From Parablautia sp. Marseille-Q6255 (GTDB lineage Bacteria; Bacillota; Clostridia; Lachnospirales; Lachnospiraceae), in assembly GCF_951230155.1 (NCBI RefSeq), contig NZ_CATNVD010000017.1, forward strand, positions 1 to 64,000: a DNA stretch of 64,000 nt. The letters run 5' to 3'. A model generated the notes under the pieces. That model was not told the DNA's origin, searched no databases, and saw only the letters and a program-made list of their open reading frames with translations. The translations under genes and the position numbers were made by a program. Shown piece by piece: positions 7,536-13,936 of this stretch. How positions within the stretch are numbered: position 1 is the first letter of the stretch; each line of letters opens with the position of its first letter.

Positions 7536-8006
7536 GTGGAAGGGGAAAGAGAACGAAGGAAAGATCAGGAAGAAGCTTTGGAGTGGATTTTGAGGAATCA
7601 GTTGGGACGGAGAAACCTTACTGATTTTCAAAGAAATAGAATTGCACTGAAATACGAATCTGTTATTTCGGAAAGGATGAAAGGGCGTCAAGCAACTTCT
7701 ACAGGAGGGAAGAACCCACAGCTTTTGACCAAATGGTCAGAAGCTGAAAAAAAGAAAAAAACAACAACGAGAAAGGAACTTGCCAAAATCGCTGGAACTT
7801 CACAAGGAAGTATTCAACGGACAAAATTGATTTTGAATAAAGGAACATCAGAACAAATTAAACGTGCGGAAAAAGGAGGAAAAGGAAACAGTGTGTCAGC
7901 AATAGCGATAATTGTTTTAGGGTGGGAATATACCGCCCACCCTCCTAGAAGTCGAAATAAGGCAAAAAATTATAATGTGGAGAAAGGACGCGGAATACAT
8001 GAGTAA
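7536..8006 (+). CDS. ParB-like protein fragment lacking the nuclease-like N-terminal domain
   Basis: The 156-residue frame begins with GTG. Residues about 12-35 (EEALEWILRNQLGRRNLTDFQRN) and RKELAKIAGTSQGSIQR are the middle and helix-turn-helix parts of phage ParB-like proteins in which an N-terminal ParB/Srx domain normally precedes them. No such domain can be found upstream in any frame, where stops are frequent, so this is a shortened form rather than a frameshift. The last 25 residues, after GNSVSAI, run through a perfect hairpin (7919-7943) and look unrelated to the family. It is likely a DNA-binding remnant or adaptor. Confidence 0.5.
   Translation: MEGERERRKDQEEALEWILRNQLGRRNLTDFQRNRIALKYESVISERMKGRQATSTGGKNPQLLTKWSEAEKKKKTTTRKELAKIAGTSQGSIQRTKLILNKGTSEQIKRAEKGGKGNSVSAIAIIVLGWEYTAHPPRSRNKAKNYNVEKGRGIHE
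7919..7943 (+). terminator. perfect 8-bp hairpin inside the 3' end of the ParB-like frame
   Basis: AGGGTGGG and CCCACCCT pair perfectly around a nine-base loop. There is no T run directly behind, so it may slow polymerase or protect RNA rather than terminate. Confidence 0.4.
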
Positions 8007-8268
8007 TAATTGTTGTATGGTTTTGAAAATAATTGGTGTTTCGGTATATAACGGAACAAGCCGAGGTGGAAAACAATATACTTTGACAAATCTTGAACTT
8101 GATTATCAGGGGCGGAAAGTAAAAATCAAAGGTTTTCAAGAGGGGGCAAAAATTGGCGATTATGCGCAAATAGGAATTTCTACAAGAAGAAGTGTATACG
8201 GTGAGGAATTTTGCGTTGAGATAGAACGAATAATTCCTGCTGCCGAAATTGAAAATAATTGGAAATAA
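7999..8268 (+). CDS. small beta-rich unknown protein
   Basis: The 89-residue protein starts at MSNNCCMVLKI with GGAGAAAGGA upstream; a start at 7975 lacks spacing. The alternation of short hydrophobic and charged stretches (VLKIIGVSVYNG, YTLTNLELDYQGRKVKIKGF, EEFCVEIERII) suggests a small beta barrel, possibly an OB-like fold. It overlaps the ParB-like gene by eight bases, so the two are coupled. Function unknown. Confidence 0.55.
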   Translation: MSNNCCMVLKIIGVSVYNGTSRGGKQYTLTNLELDYQGRKVKIKGFQEGAKIGDYAQIGISTRRSVYGEEFCVEIERIIPAAEIENNWK

Positions 8269-8273
8269 TGTGA

Positions 8274-8302
8274 TTGCCTGATATGGGAAACTGTGCTATG
8301 CT
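8274..8302 (+). promoter_or_regulatory. toxin promoter with extended -10
   Basis: TTGCCT-17-TATGCT with TGC directly before the -10. The predicted start, about 8309, lies just before GGAAAGTCAG, the beginning of the 5' repeat arm. Confidence 0.6.
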
Positions 8303-8310
8303 GACATTAC

Positions 8311-8579
8311 GGAAAGTCAGAGCACATAAAAGGCGGCCTACCCTCCATCTCGGAGGGGCTAACCCTCCAGACCAAAGAGGAAAGGAGGGCGATGCCAATG
8401 TATGTTACATATTCGGATTTAATCCAGATAGGTATCTTGTTGGTTGCCCTTGCTAGTCTCATTTACGAGATTTTCAAGGGAAGAAAATAGCCGCCCACTA
8501 CTGCGAATAGTGAACGGCTGATGCTGTAAAGCATATAGTTGATTATTATTGAGGGTAGGCTGTGTGTTTCTGACTTTCC
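8311..8579 (+). repeat. long-distance inverted repeat spanning the toxin mRNA
   Basis: The 5' arm (8311-8345) begins GGAAAGTCAGA and ends GCCTACCCTC; the 3' arm (8551-8579) is its complement with a few bases missing in the middle. In the toxin mRNA the two ends can pair, closing the message as in known type I toxin mRNAs. Between them are two further hairpins, around 8491-8518 (GCCG/CGGC) and 8521-8534 (ATGCT/AGCAT). Confidence 0.65.
8392..8490 (+). CDS. holin-like type I toxin (32 residues)
   Basis: A short frame that ordinary gene finders may miss: MPMYVTYSDLIQIG, then a hydrophobic helix (ILLVALASLIY) and the basic tail EIFKGRK. This is the pattern of the putative holin-like toxin family of Firmicutes, single-span membrane peptides that depolarise the cell and are kept silent by an antisense RNA. 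AGGAAAGGAGG lies before it; a second ATG at 8398 is equally possible. It lies in the island, where such modules aid maintenance. Confidence 0.75.
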   Translation: MPMYVTYSDLIQIGILLVALASLIYEIFKGRK

Positions 8580-8586
8580 CTTTTCT
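8400..8586 (-). ncRNA. candidate antisense antitoxin RNA
   Basis: A minus-strand promoter at 8593-8621 (TTGTAT-17-TATATT) would start an RNA at about 8586 that runs back through the 3' arm and probably into the toxin gene. Its first bases repeat the toxin leader (GGAAAGTCAG), because the two promoter-proximal regions are an inverted duplication. The 3' end is not defined by sequence; the left limit given is a guess. Confidence 0.4.
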
Positions 8587-8592
8587 ATTATC

Positions 8593-8621
8593 AATATAGC
8601 ATATCTGGCAGCAGGATACAA
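8593..8621 (-). promoter_or_regulatory. antitoxin promoter
   Basis: TTGTAT-17-TATATT on the minus strand. Its -10 neighbourhood (AGATATGCTATATT) is nearly the same as that of the promoter at 8724-8752. Confidence 0.55.
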
Positions 8622-8717
8622 GCAGAAAATGAAGAAAACCGCCCTTACAATAAAGACGGTTCTTCATTCCTTTAGACTTGTGCCAATCTTTCAGAAAATT
8701 GCCTATACAAATATTCT
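8620..8717 (-). ncRNA. second candidate small RNA, about 100 nt, with own terminator
   Basis: TTGCCT-17-TATATT at 8724-8752 on the minus strand predicts a start near 8717. The transcript would end after a hairpin at 8631-8665 (AACCGTC with GGGCGGTT, extended by GAAG/CTTC) followed by a T-rich stretch. No reading frame is present. It probably arose by duplication of the antitoxin promoter and may be a second antitoxin. Confidence 0.5.
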
Positions 8718-8723
8718 ATAATT

Positions 8724-8752
8724 AATATAGCATATATCTGATGCGAAGGCAA
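8724..8752 (-). promoter_or_regulatory. promoter of the second small RNA
   Basis: TTGCCT-17-TATATT on the minus strand. About 20 bases around the -10 closely match the first antitoxin promoter. Confidence 0.5.
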
Positions 8753-8767
8753 TAGCCTGTTTCCTGC

Positions 8768-8971
8768 CTATTCTTCCCTATCAGGCAAATTATCCCTGGA
8801 CATTCTTTCGTCAATAGATTTTTTTATGTAGCCATTTACAGTTTCTCCTGCTGCATCTGCTGCCGCTTTGATTTCATCATACTTTTCTTTTTGAACATCA
8901 AGCGGGATGCGTTTAAGTTTGTTTTTGGCGTATTCCATATTATATTTAGTTTTAGCTGTAAGTTCAGTCAT
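8768..8971 (-). CDS. Arc-type ribbon-helix-helix regulator
   Basis: The 67-residue protein has a short basic N-terminal part, then LKRIPLDVQKEKYDEIKAAADAAGETVNGYIKKSIDER (given here as a motif spanning residues about 19-56, split: strand LKRIPLDV; helices KEKYDEIKAAADAAG and VNGYIKKSIDE). That is the Arc/MetJ fold. GGAAGGAAGTG precedes the start. ATGTACAT palindromes lie in front of it and of the divergent small-gene operon, so it likely represses both. It may act as an antitoxin-like or copy-control protein; no partner toxin of type II is next to it. Confidence 0.75.
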   Translation of the reverse strand: MTELTAKTKYNMEYAKNKLKRIPLDVQKEKYDEIKAAADAAGETVNGYIKKSIDERMSRDNLPDREE

Positions 8972-9023
8972 TGTTTCACTTCCTTCCGTAGGACGTTATA
9001 AAAATGGTGACACCTTTTCTATT

Positions 9024-9137
9024 ATGTACATAGTATACCATAAAATCAAGACTATGTACATGGTGAAAATAACAGAAATACCACGTACATATTTGTGAAA
9101 TATGTCAATAGACTATAAGCTACGTACGTGGTATAAT
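9024..9137. promoter_or_regulatory. four palindromic operators and the promoter of the small-gene operon
   Basis: ATGTACAT at 9024-9031 and 9054-9061, ACGTACAT at 9083-9090 and ACGTACGT at 9122-9129. The last lies in the spacer of a promoter TAGACT-17-TATAAT (9109-9137). The first two cover the region where the ribbon-helix-helix gene's own promoter should be. Spacing of about 30-39 bases between sites suggests cooperative binding on one DNA face. Confidence 0.6.
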
Positions 9138-9312
9138 GAGGACATAAGATAAAGGAAACGGAATAAGCGAAAGGTGAAAACGAAGTAGCGAAAGCACACC
9201 GGAGACACCGACATAACACCGGACAAGGGTAAGGGGATAATGAGATGGTCAAGATACCTTAGATAGCTTTAAGACCTGCCGGGGCTTGTTCCAATACAAA
9301 GGAGGTCATAAG
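9138..9312 (+). other. leader of the small-gene operon
   Basis: About 170 bases follow the promoter without a gene. It is purine-rich with repeated ACCGGA/ACACCGG words (around 9198-9226). GGAGG lies just before the ATG at 9313. No terminator-like hairpin was recognised. Confidence 0.35.
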
Positions 9313-9642
9313 ATGAAATACAATTTAGGCCAGATAATGAAAAAGGCATGGGAACTTTTCAGAAAAGCGGAAATTACATTTTCCGAAGCACTTCACAGGG
9401 CTTGGCTGTCTGCAAAGGCTGTTGAAATTAACCAAAACCGCATTGAGAGAGCTAAAGCGGCGGCAGGAGTCACAGAGGAAACAAATACATGGAGTGAGTG
9501 GAAAAAGCTGGGATATGAGGTTATACATGGCAGCAAGGCTGTATTTGGTGCTGATTTGATATGGGGCAGTAAAGGAGATGGAGCCATGTATAAAGCCAGG
9601 TTCTTTGGACGATCACAGGTTCAGGAGGTGGTTATAGCGTGA
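9313..9642 (+). CDS. small conserved mobile-element protein, unknown function
   Basis: The 109-residue protein starts at MKYNLGQIMKKAW with AAAGGAGG upstream. It has a helical N-terminal part (FRKAEITFSEALHRAWLSAKA) and a C-terminal part with WSEWKKLGYEVIHGSKAVFG and DLIWGSKGDGAMYKARFFG. I recall similar small proteins on plasmids and ICEs of Firmicutes, without a function. It is the first gene of a run of small genes under the operator-controlled promoter. Confidence 0.6.
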   Translation: MKYNLGQIMKKAWELFRKAEITFSEALHRAWLSAKAVEINQNRIERAKAAAGVTEETNTWSEWKKLGYEVIHGSKAVFGADLIWGSKGDGAMYKARFFGRSQVQEVVIA

Positions 9643-9815
9643 GATACCGCATTGATTTTTGCGGGGAGCGTCAGAGCTTAGTCGTAAATAGCAGAAGGGA
9701 TTTATTGGATTGGCTTAAACTTTTACATCCAAATACAATAGAAGATATACGAAAATTATATAACAGCGGTATTTCTTATTCTGTTATTGGTACCTATGAT
9801 AAATACATAAGATAA
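9639..9815 (+). CDS. 58-residue unknown protein
   Basis: It starts with GTG overlapping the previous stop codon by four bases (GTGA), a classic coupling. The sequence begins VRYRIDFCGERQSL and ends YSVIGTYDKYIR; residues 20-50 look helical. No family recognised. Confidence 0.5.
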   Translation: MRYRIDFCGERQSLVVNSRRDLLDWLKLLHPNTIEDIRKLYNSGISYSVIGTYDKYIR

Positions 9816-9825
9816 GGAGAAAGTT

Positions 9826-9957
9826 ATGCAAAAATGTGTTTGTATTCCTGTGGAACGATATGAGTTAATGTTGGCTACCTACGATAAAGTAGTTAAAGAA
9901 TTGGAAGATGCGAAAAAAGCCCTTGAAGAAGCGGCAACTTCTCCAAAGGCAGAATAA
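9826..9957 (+). CDS. 43-residue unknown protein, helical
   Basis: Starts MQKCVCIPVERYELM after AAGGAGAAAG. Residues 10-35 form one charged amphipathic helix (YDKVVKELEDAKKALEEA), likely a coiled coil. No family recognised. Confidence 0.45.
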   Translation: MQKCVCIPVERYELMLATYDKVVKELEDAKKALEEAATSPKAE

Positions 9958-10035
9958 CCCGGACAAAAGCATAAAAGCCGGATATACTTCGATTATATGG
10001 CTTATTCGGCTAGAAATCAAGGAGGACTTTGAGAA

Positions 10036-10194
10036 ATGCACAAAGAAACTTTAGCAAGTGAAATAATCGCTGAATTACAGGAAACAGCTGACCGAAAGAA
10101 ACAGTTGATTGATCTGATTAATAATATTGAGAAACCGGAACTGATTGATTATCTATTGGGATTAGTGTCTGGAATAATTGAAAAGTGGGGGTGA
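10036..10194 (+). CDS. 52-residue small helical protein, paralogue 1
   Basis: Good ribosome site AAGGAGGAC. The segment LIDLINNIEKPELIDYLLGLV resembles segments in the next two proteins, so the three appear to be related small helical proteins. Function unknown. Confidence 0.5.
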   Translation: MHKETLASEIIAELQETADRKKQLIDLINNIEKPELIDYLLGLVSGIIEKWG

Positions 10195-10199
10195 AAGTT

Positions 10200-10349
10200 A
10201 TGGATTATCAGAAGAATATTGTGGAGATGGTTCAGAAAATCACAGACGAATCAGTACTGAAGATTATTTGTGATTTCGTTACAGTACCATATAACAGAGC
10301 AAAATTAAAAAATGAGGGGGAGCAGTCAGCATGGACTACAAGAAAATGA
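10200..10349 (+). CDS. 49-residue small helical protein, paralogue 2
   Basis: Starts MDYQKNIVEMVQKI five bases after the previous stop, with GGGGGTGA upstream. It shares the layout MDYxKxI ... ESVLKIICDF with the next gene, which overlaps its end by 19 bases in another frame. Confidence 0.45.
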   Translation: MDYQKNIVEMVQKITDESVLKIICDFVTVPYNRAKLKNEGEQSAWTTRK

Positions 10350-10435
10350 TTTTTGATTTGTTAGACAAAGTACAGAATGAATATATTTTAAAACGTGTTT
10401 ATCGGCTTTTGGAGTATCTGTACATTAGAGGGTAA
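10331..10435 (+). CDS. 34-residue small helical protein, paralogue 3
   Basis: Starts MDYKKMIFDLLDKV with GAGGGGGAG upstream, inside the end of the preceding gene. It looks like a short copy of that gene (MDYxK start; EYILKRVYRLL aligned to ESVLKIICDF). Confidence 0.4.
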   Translation: MDYKKMIFDLLDKVQNEYILKRVYRLLEYLYIRG

Positions 10436-10528
10436 GAAAGTAAGGGCTGGGGATGGTTTATGCTTTATTAGGCCATTTCCCGGCTTTTACTAAATAACGA
10501 GCCTGATAATGAAGAAAGGGTGGAGATT

Positions 10529-11752
10529 ATGGCAGGAAAGCGGAAAGACAATAAAGGGAGAAATCTGAGAACTGGAGAGTATTATGACTCAAAGAACAAA
10601 CGGTATATGTTCCGAAAAATGATTGATGGAGAAAGAATATCAATTACGGCTACAGATTTGGCTGAATTAAGAGCACAGGAAAATGAGTTGTTGTGCCGGA
10701 TTGACAAAGGAAATAAATTAAATACCAGGGATGCAAAAATGTCTTTAAATTCTTATTTTGATTTCTGGATGGAGACTTTTGCCAGAAGTGGAAGAAAAGC
10801 CACTACCTGTATAAATTACAAATCATATTATAATACATACATTAAAAATACCATAGGCAAAAAGCCAATTGGAAAAGTGACAAAGGTGGACTGCCAGAAG
10901 ATTATTAATGATATGATTGCATCTGGAAAGAAACATTCTACCATGTCAAACCTGAAAAGCTGTTTGAATTTACTATTTGAATGTGCGGTGGATGATGATG
11001 TTATTTTGAAGAATCCGGCGAAAAATCTTCAAATACCTCAGACTGAGAGCCAAAAAAGAAAAGCTATCGAACAGAATCAGATTGATGTATTCATGGAATA
11101 TGTGAAACATAAAAAAGAATATGCCTATGCGTATCCAGCGTTCGTGATCCTTTTTAATCTGGGACTTAGGATTGGAGAAATGGCAGCTCTTACATGGAAT
11201 GATATTGATTTCAAGCAGAATACGATTACAATCAATAAAACACTGAACAGATACAGGAAAGTGGATTATGGTTTTACGATGGGGATTGCTTCGCCTAAAA
11301 GCAAAACTTCTAATCGAACTATTTATATGAACAGTGTAGTAAAGACAACTCTGTTAAAGCTGAAAATGTCAAGCGTAGCAGTGCAAGGCGAAAAATTGCC
11401 GTATGTGGATGATTCTGGCCATAAGAGAGGGGAGGTCTCTGGGTTTGTGTTTTATAATAGCATTGGTCATGTATGGAATGAACCTAGTTTCCGAGAGTTG
11501 ATAAAAAGAATTGTGAAGAGAATAAACAGAGATGCGGAAAAGAACGGCACAGTACAGATTGAAAACTTTTGTCCTCATATGGCACGCCATACATATACAA
11601 GCCTTGCTTATTCGGCTGGTGCAGATGTAAAAATAGTTAGTCAGATATTGGGGCACGCTTCTACATCAATAACATTAGACACCTATACACACCTTACAGA
11701 GGATAAACAAAAAGAACAGGAGAACATTGCGAGGACTGTGAAAATATCATAG
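10529..11752 (+). CDS. int: tyrosine-family site-specific integrase
   Basis: The 407-residue protein has an N-terminal arm-binding-type domain (residues about 5-60), a SAM-like core-binding domain (about 70-165: SYFDFWMETFARSGRK ... LLFECAVDD) and the catalytic domain with R in LGLRIGEMAAL, HMARH, LGHAST and the nucleophile Tyr in TYTHL. This is the Tn916/phage integrase class. ATG at 10529 is chosen because AAAGGGTGGAG precedes it; a GTG at 10520 is in frame. It is the last gene of the island, reading toward the chromosome, and the paired TTGTGACAA sites start five bases after its stop codon. Confidence 0.92.
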   Translation: MAGKRKDNKGRNLRTGEYYDSKNKRYMFRKMIDGERISITATDLAELRAQENELLCRIDKGNKLNTRDAKMSLNSYFDFWMETFARSGRKATTCINYKSYYNTYIKNTIGKKPIGKVTKVDCQKIINDMIASGKKHSTMSNLKSCLNLLFECAVDDDVILKNPAKNLQIPQTESQKRKAIEQNQIDVFMEYVKHKKEYAYAYPAFVILFNLGLRIGEMAALTWNDIDFKQNTITINKTLNRYRKVDYGFTMGIASPKSKTSNRTIYMNSVVKTTLLKLKMSSVAVQGEKLPYVDDSGHKRGEVSGFVFYNSIGHVWNEPSFRELIKRIVKRINRDAEKNGTVQIENFCPHMARHTYTSLAYSAGADVKIVSQILGHASTSITLDTYTHLTEDKQKEQENIARTVKIS

Positions 11753-11756
11753 TAGT

Positions 11757-11777
11757 TTGTGACAATTTCTGTGACAA
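11757..11777. repeat. paired TTGTSACAA palindromes, right island end
   Basis: TTGTGACAA and CTGTGACAA with centres 12 bases apart, in the same orientation as the pair at 1540. The remaining bases to about 11900 contain no gene; the att core is probably between here and the ylxM promoter. Confidence 0.5.
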
Positions 11778-11901
11778 ATAAAAATATTAAGATGAAATAA
11801 GATGGTGCAAGACGAAAATGAGGAAAACGGAAAGACCTTGATATTACAAGAGATAAGCAAAGACGAAATAACACGAACATAAGTTCGTAAAGAAAAAATA
11901 C

Positions 11902-11931
11902 TTGACACCGCACGGTTTTTGCTATAAGATA
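11902..11931 (+). promoter_or_regulatory. promoter of the SRP operon
   Basis: TTGACA-17-TAAGAT directly upstream of ylxM. It lies just outside the island, so insertion left the operon with its own promoter. Coordinates may be off by one base. Confidence 0.7.
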
Positions 11932-11940
11932 GCAGAGGTG

Positions 11941-12291
11941 ATGGACATGGATGATTTTTTAAGGCAGTCGCTTCTGTATGATTTTTACGGGGAGCTGCTG
12001 ACGGAGCATCAGCGCAGTGTATATGAAGAGGTTGTGGGAAACGATCTGTCATACTCTGAGGCGGCAGAGGAATTTGGCATCAGCCGTCAGGGGATACACG
12101 AGCTGGTCAAGCGGTGCAATAAGATCCTCGCGGGATACGAAGAAAAGCTTCATCTGGTAGAACGCTTCCTGCGGATACGGGAAAATGTGCAGCAGATCCA
12201 GAAACTGTCCTCACAGTATGAGACGATCGAGAAGGAAGTACTGGCGCACAGAGTGCTGGATATTTCCGATATGATTTTAGAGGAGTTATAA
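11941..12291 (+). CDS. ylxM: YlxM, SRP-associated helix-turn-helix protein
   Basis: About 117 residues from the first ATG; the ATG two codons later is equally possible with GAGGTG upstream. The region LTEHQRSVYEEVVGNDLSYS and AAEEFGISRQGIHELVKR is a sigma-region-4-like HTH, the hallmark of UPF0122/YlxM. A C-terminal coiled helix follows. In other Firmicutes it binds Ffh/scRNA and tunes SRP activity. It lies one base before ffh, its usual partner. Confidence 0.88.
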   Translation: MDMDDFLRQSLLYDFYGELLTEHQRSVYEEVVGNDLSYSEAAEEFGISRQGIHELVKRCNKILAGYEEKLHLVERFLRIRENVQQIQKLSSQYETIEKEVLAHRVLDISDMILEEL

Positions 12292-12292
12292 T

Positions 12293-13642
12293 ATGGCTTT
12301 TGAAAGCTTATCCGAAAAGCTGCAGAATGTATTTAAGAATCTGCGCAGCAAGGGAAGACTGACAGAGGCTGACGTAAAGACAGCGCTTCGTGAGGTTAAG
12401 ATGGCTCTTCTGGAAGCAGACGTCAGTTTCAAGGTAGTAAAACAATTTATTAAGTCCGTACAGGAAAAAGCAGTCGGACAGGACGTGATGAACGGGCTGA
12501 ATCCGGGACAGATGGTGATCAAGATCGTAAATGACGAGCTGGTTGCGCTGATGGGTTCACAGACAACGGAGATCGCCCTGAAATCCGGCTCTGAGATTAC
12601 TGTCATTATGATGGCAGGTCTGCAGGGCGCAGGTAAGACGACTACAGCGGCGAAGCTGGCGGGCAAGTTCAAGTCCAAGGGACGGAAACCACTGCTTGTT
12701 GCATGTGATGTATACCGGCCGGCTGCGATCAAGCAGCTCCAGGTCAATGGTGAAAAGCAGGGGGTAGAGGTCTTTGCGCTTGGCGATAAGATCAGCCCGG
12801 TCGAGATCGCGCAAAGGGCGGTCGAGTATGCGAAAGCAAACGGTTTTAATACTGTGATGCTCGATACGGCAGGGCGGCTTCATGTCGATGAAGACATGAT
12901 GAAAGAGCTGCAGCAGATCAAGGAGCATGTGGCAGTTGATCAGACAGTCCTCGTGGTAGATGCCATGACAGGACAGGATGCGGTGAATGTCGCTTCCATG
13001 TTTGAGGAGAAAATCGGGATTGACGGAGTTATCCTGACAAAGCTTGACGGCGATACGAGAGGCGGCGCAGCGCTTTCTATCAAAGCGACCTGCGGAAAAC
13101 CGATCCTCTATGCAGGTATGGGCGAAAAGCTTTCCGATCTGGAGCAGTTTTACCCGGATCGTATGGCGTCCAGGATCCTCGGTATGGGCGATGTGCTTTC
13201 CCTGATTGAAAAGGCACAGGAGACGATAGACGAGGAAAAAGCGCGCTCTATGGAGCAGAAGCTGCGCAAAGCACAGTTTGGTTTTGATGATTATCTTGAG
13301 AGCATGAACCAGATGAAAAACATGGGCGGTCTCTCCAGTATCCTGAGCATGATGCCGGGAGTTGGCGGCGCTCAGATGAAACAGCTCGAGGATGCGATCG
13401 ATGAGAAGAAAATGGGGCGCATCGAGGCGATGATCCTCTCCATGACGCCAAAGGAGCGGTCGAATCCGGAGATCCTTAATCCGTCGAGAAAGCGCAGGAT
13501 CGCGGATGGCGCAGGCGTGGATATCAGTGAGGTAAATAAGCTGGTAAAGCAGTTTGAGCAGAGCCGCAAGATGATGAAGCAGTACTCCGGTATGTTCGGA
13601 GGTAAGGCAGGTAAAAGAGGCAAGTTTAAACTTCCCTTTTAA
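12293..13642 (+). CDS. ffh: signal recognition particle GTPase Ffh
   Basis: The 449-residue protein has N, G and M domains. The P loop is GLQGAGKTT (residues 109-117), followed by DTAGR, TKLDGDTRGGAAL, and the methionine-rich M domain with GGLSSILSMMPG and the RNA-binding SRKRRIADGAG segment. It binds signal sequences at the ribosome and delivers them to FtsY with the 4.5S RNA. Length is normal and all GTPase motifs are intact. Confidence 0.97.
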   Translation: MAFESLSEKLQNVFKNLRSKGRLTEADVKTALREVKMALLEADVSFKVVKQFIKSVQEKAVGQDVMNGLNPGQMVIKIVNDELVALMGSQTTEIALKSGSEITVIMMAGLQGAGKTTTAAKLAGKFKSKGRKPLLVACDVYRPAAIKQLQVNGEKQGVEVFALGDKISPVEIAQRAVEYAKANGFNTVMLDTAGRLHVDEDMMKELQQIKEHVAVDQTVLVVDAMTGQDAVNVASMFEEKIGIDGVILTKLDGDTRGGAALSIKATCGKPILYAGMGEKLSDLEQFYPDRMASRILGMGDVLSLIEKAQETIDEEKARSMEQKLRKAQFGFDDYLESMNQMKNMGGLSSILSMMPGVGGAQMKQLEDAIDEKKMGRIEAMILSMTPKERSNPEILNPSRKRRIADGAGVDISEVNKLVKQFEQSRKMMKQYSGMFGGKAGKRGKFKLPF

Positions 13643-13674
13643 CATAATACAAAATCCCTAAGGAGGTGAAAGTG

Positions 13675-13920
13675 ATGGCAGTAAAGATCAGATTAAGAAG
13701 AATGGGACAGAAAAAGGCTCCTTTCTATAGAATCGTTGTAGCAGATTCCAGATCACCGAGAGACGGAAGATGTATCGAGGAGATCGGTACTTACAACCCG
13801 AACACAGATCCGAGCGAGTTCAAGATCAATGAGGAGCTTGCAAAGAAGTGGCTTGCAAACGGTGCTCAGCCGACAGAGGTTGTCAGCAAACTTTTCAAAG
13901 TAGCTGGTATCGAGAAGTAA
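13675..13920 (+). CDS. rpsP: 30S ribosomal protein S16
   Basis: The 81-residue protein begins [20 protein letters not shown], the S16 signature, and has [28 protein letters not shown] precedes the ATG at 13675; a GTG nine bases earlier is in frame but wrongly spaced. It keeps its conserved place between ffh and trmD. Confidence 0.97.
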   Translation: MAVKIRLRRMGQKKAPFYRIVVADSRSPRDGRCIEEIGTYNPNTDPSEFKINEELAKKWLANGAQPTEVVSKLFKVAGIEK

Positions 13921-13936
13921 GATAGAGGTGAGCATG

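Larger units (their letters stand above)
1415..11900. mobile_element. integrated island of about 10 kb, phage-satellite-like (PICI-like)
   Basis: Between a pentapeptide gene and the ylxM promoter lies a block with AT-rich codon use unlike its neighbours. In order it has an XRE regulator (minus strand), Cro-like and excisionase-like proteins, primase- and helicase-like genes, an iteron-rich presumed origin, a TerS-like protein, a ParB-like fragment, a toxin module, a ribbon-helix-helix regulator, small genes and a tyrosine integrase. No capsid, tail, portal, large terminase, relaxase or type IV secretion gene is present. This content fits a phage satellite better than a prophage or ICE. Exact ends are unknown: no clean long att repeat was found, only similar paired palindromes at 1540 and 11757. 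Confidence 0.65.

Noticed and set aside
1540-11777. Perfect att direct repeat defining the island ends
   Set aside because: The paired palindromes differ in spacing and one base, and a third copy lies inside. Other shared words (for example AAAATGAG) are too short to call.
12557-13645. 362-codon open frame on the minus strand
   Set aside because: Shadow of ffh, rich in His, Arg and Cys with no domain pattern.
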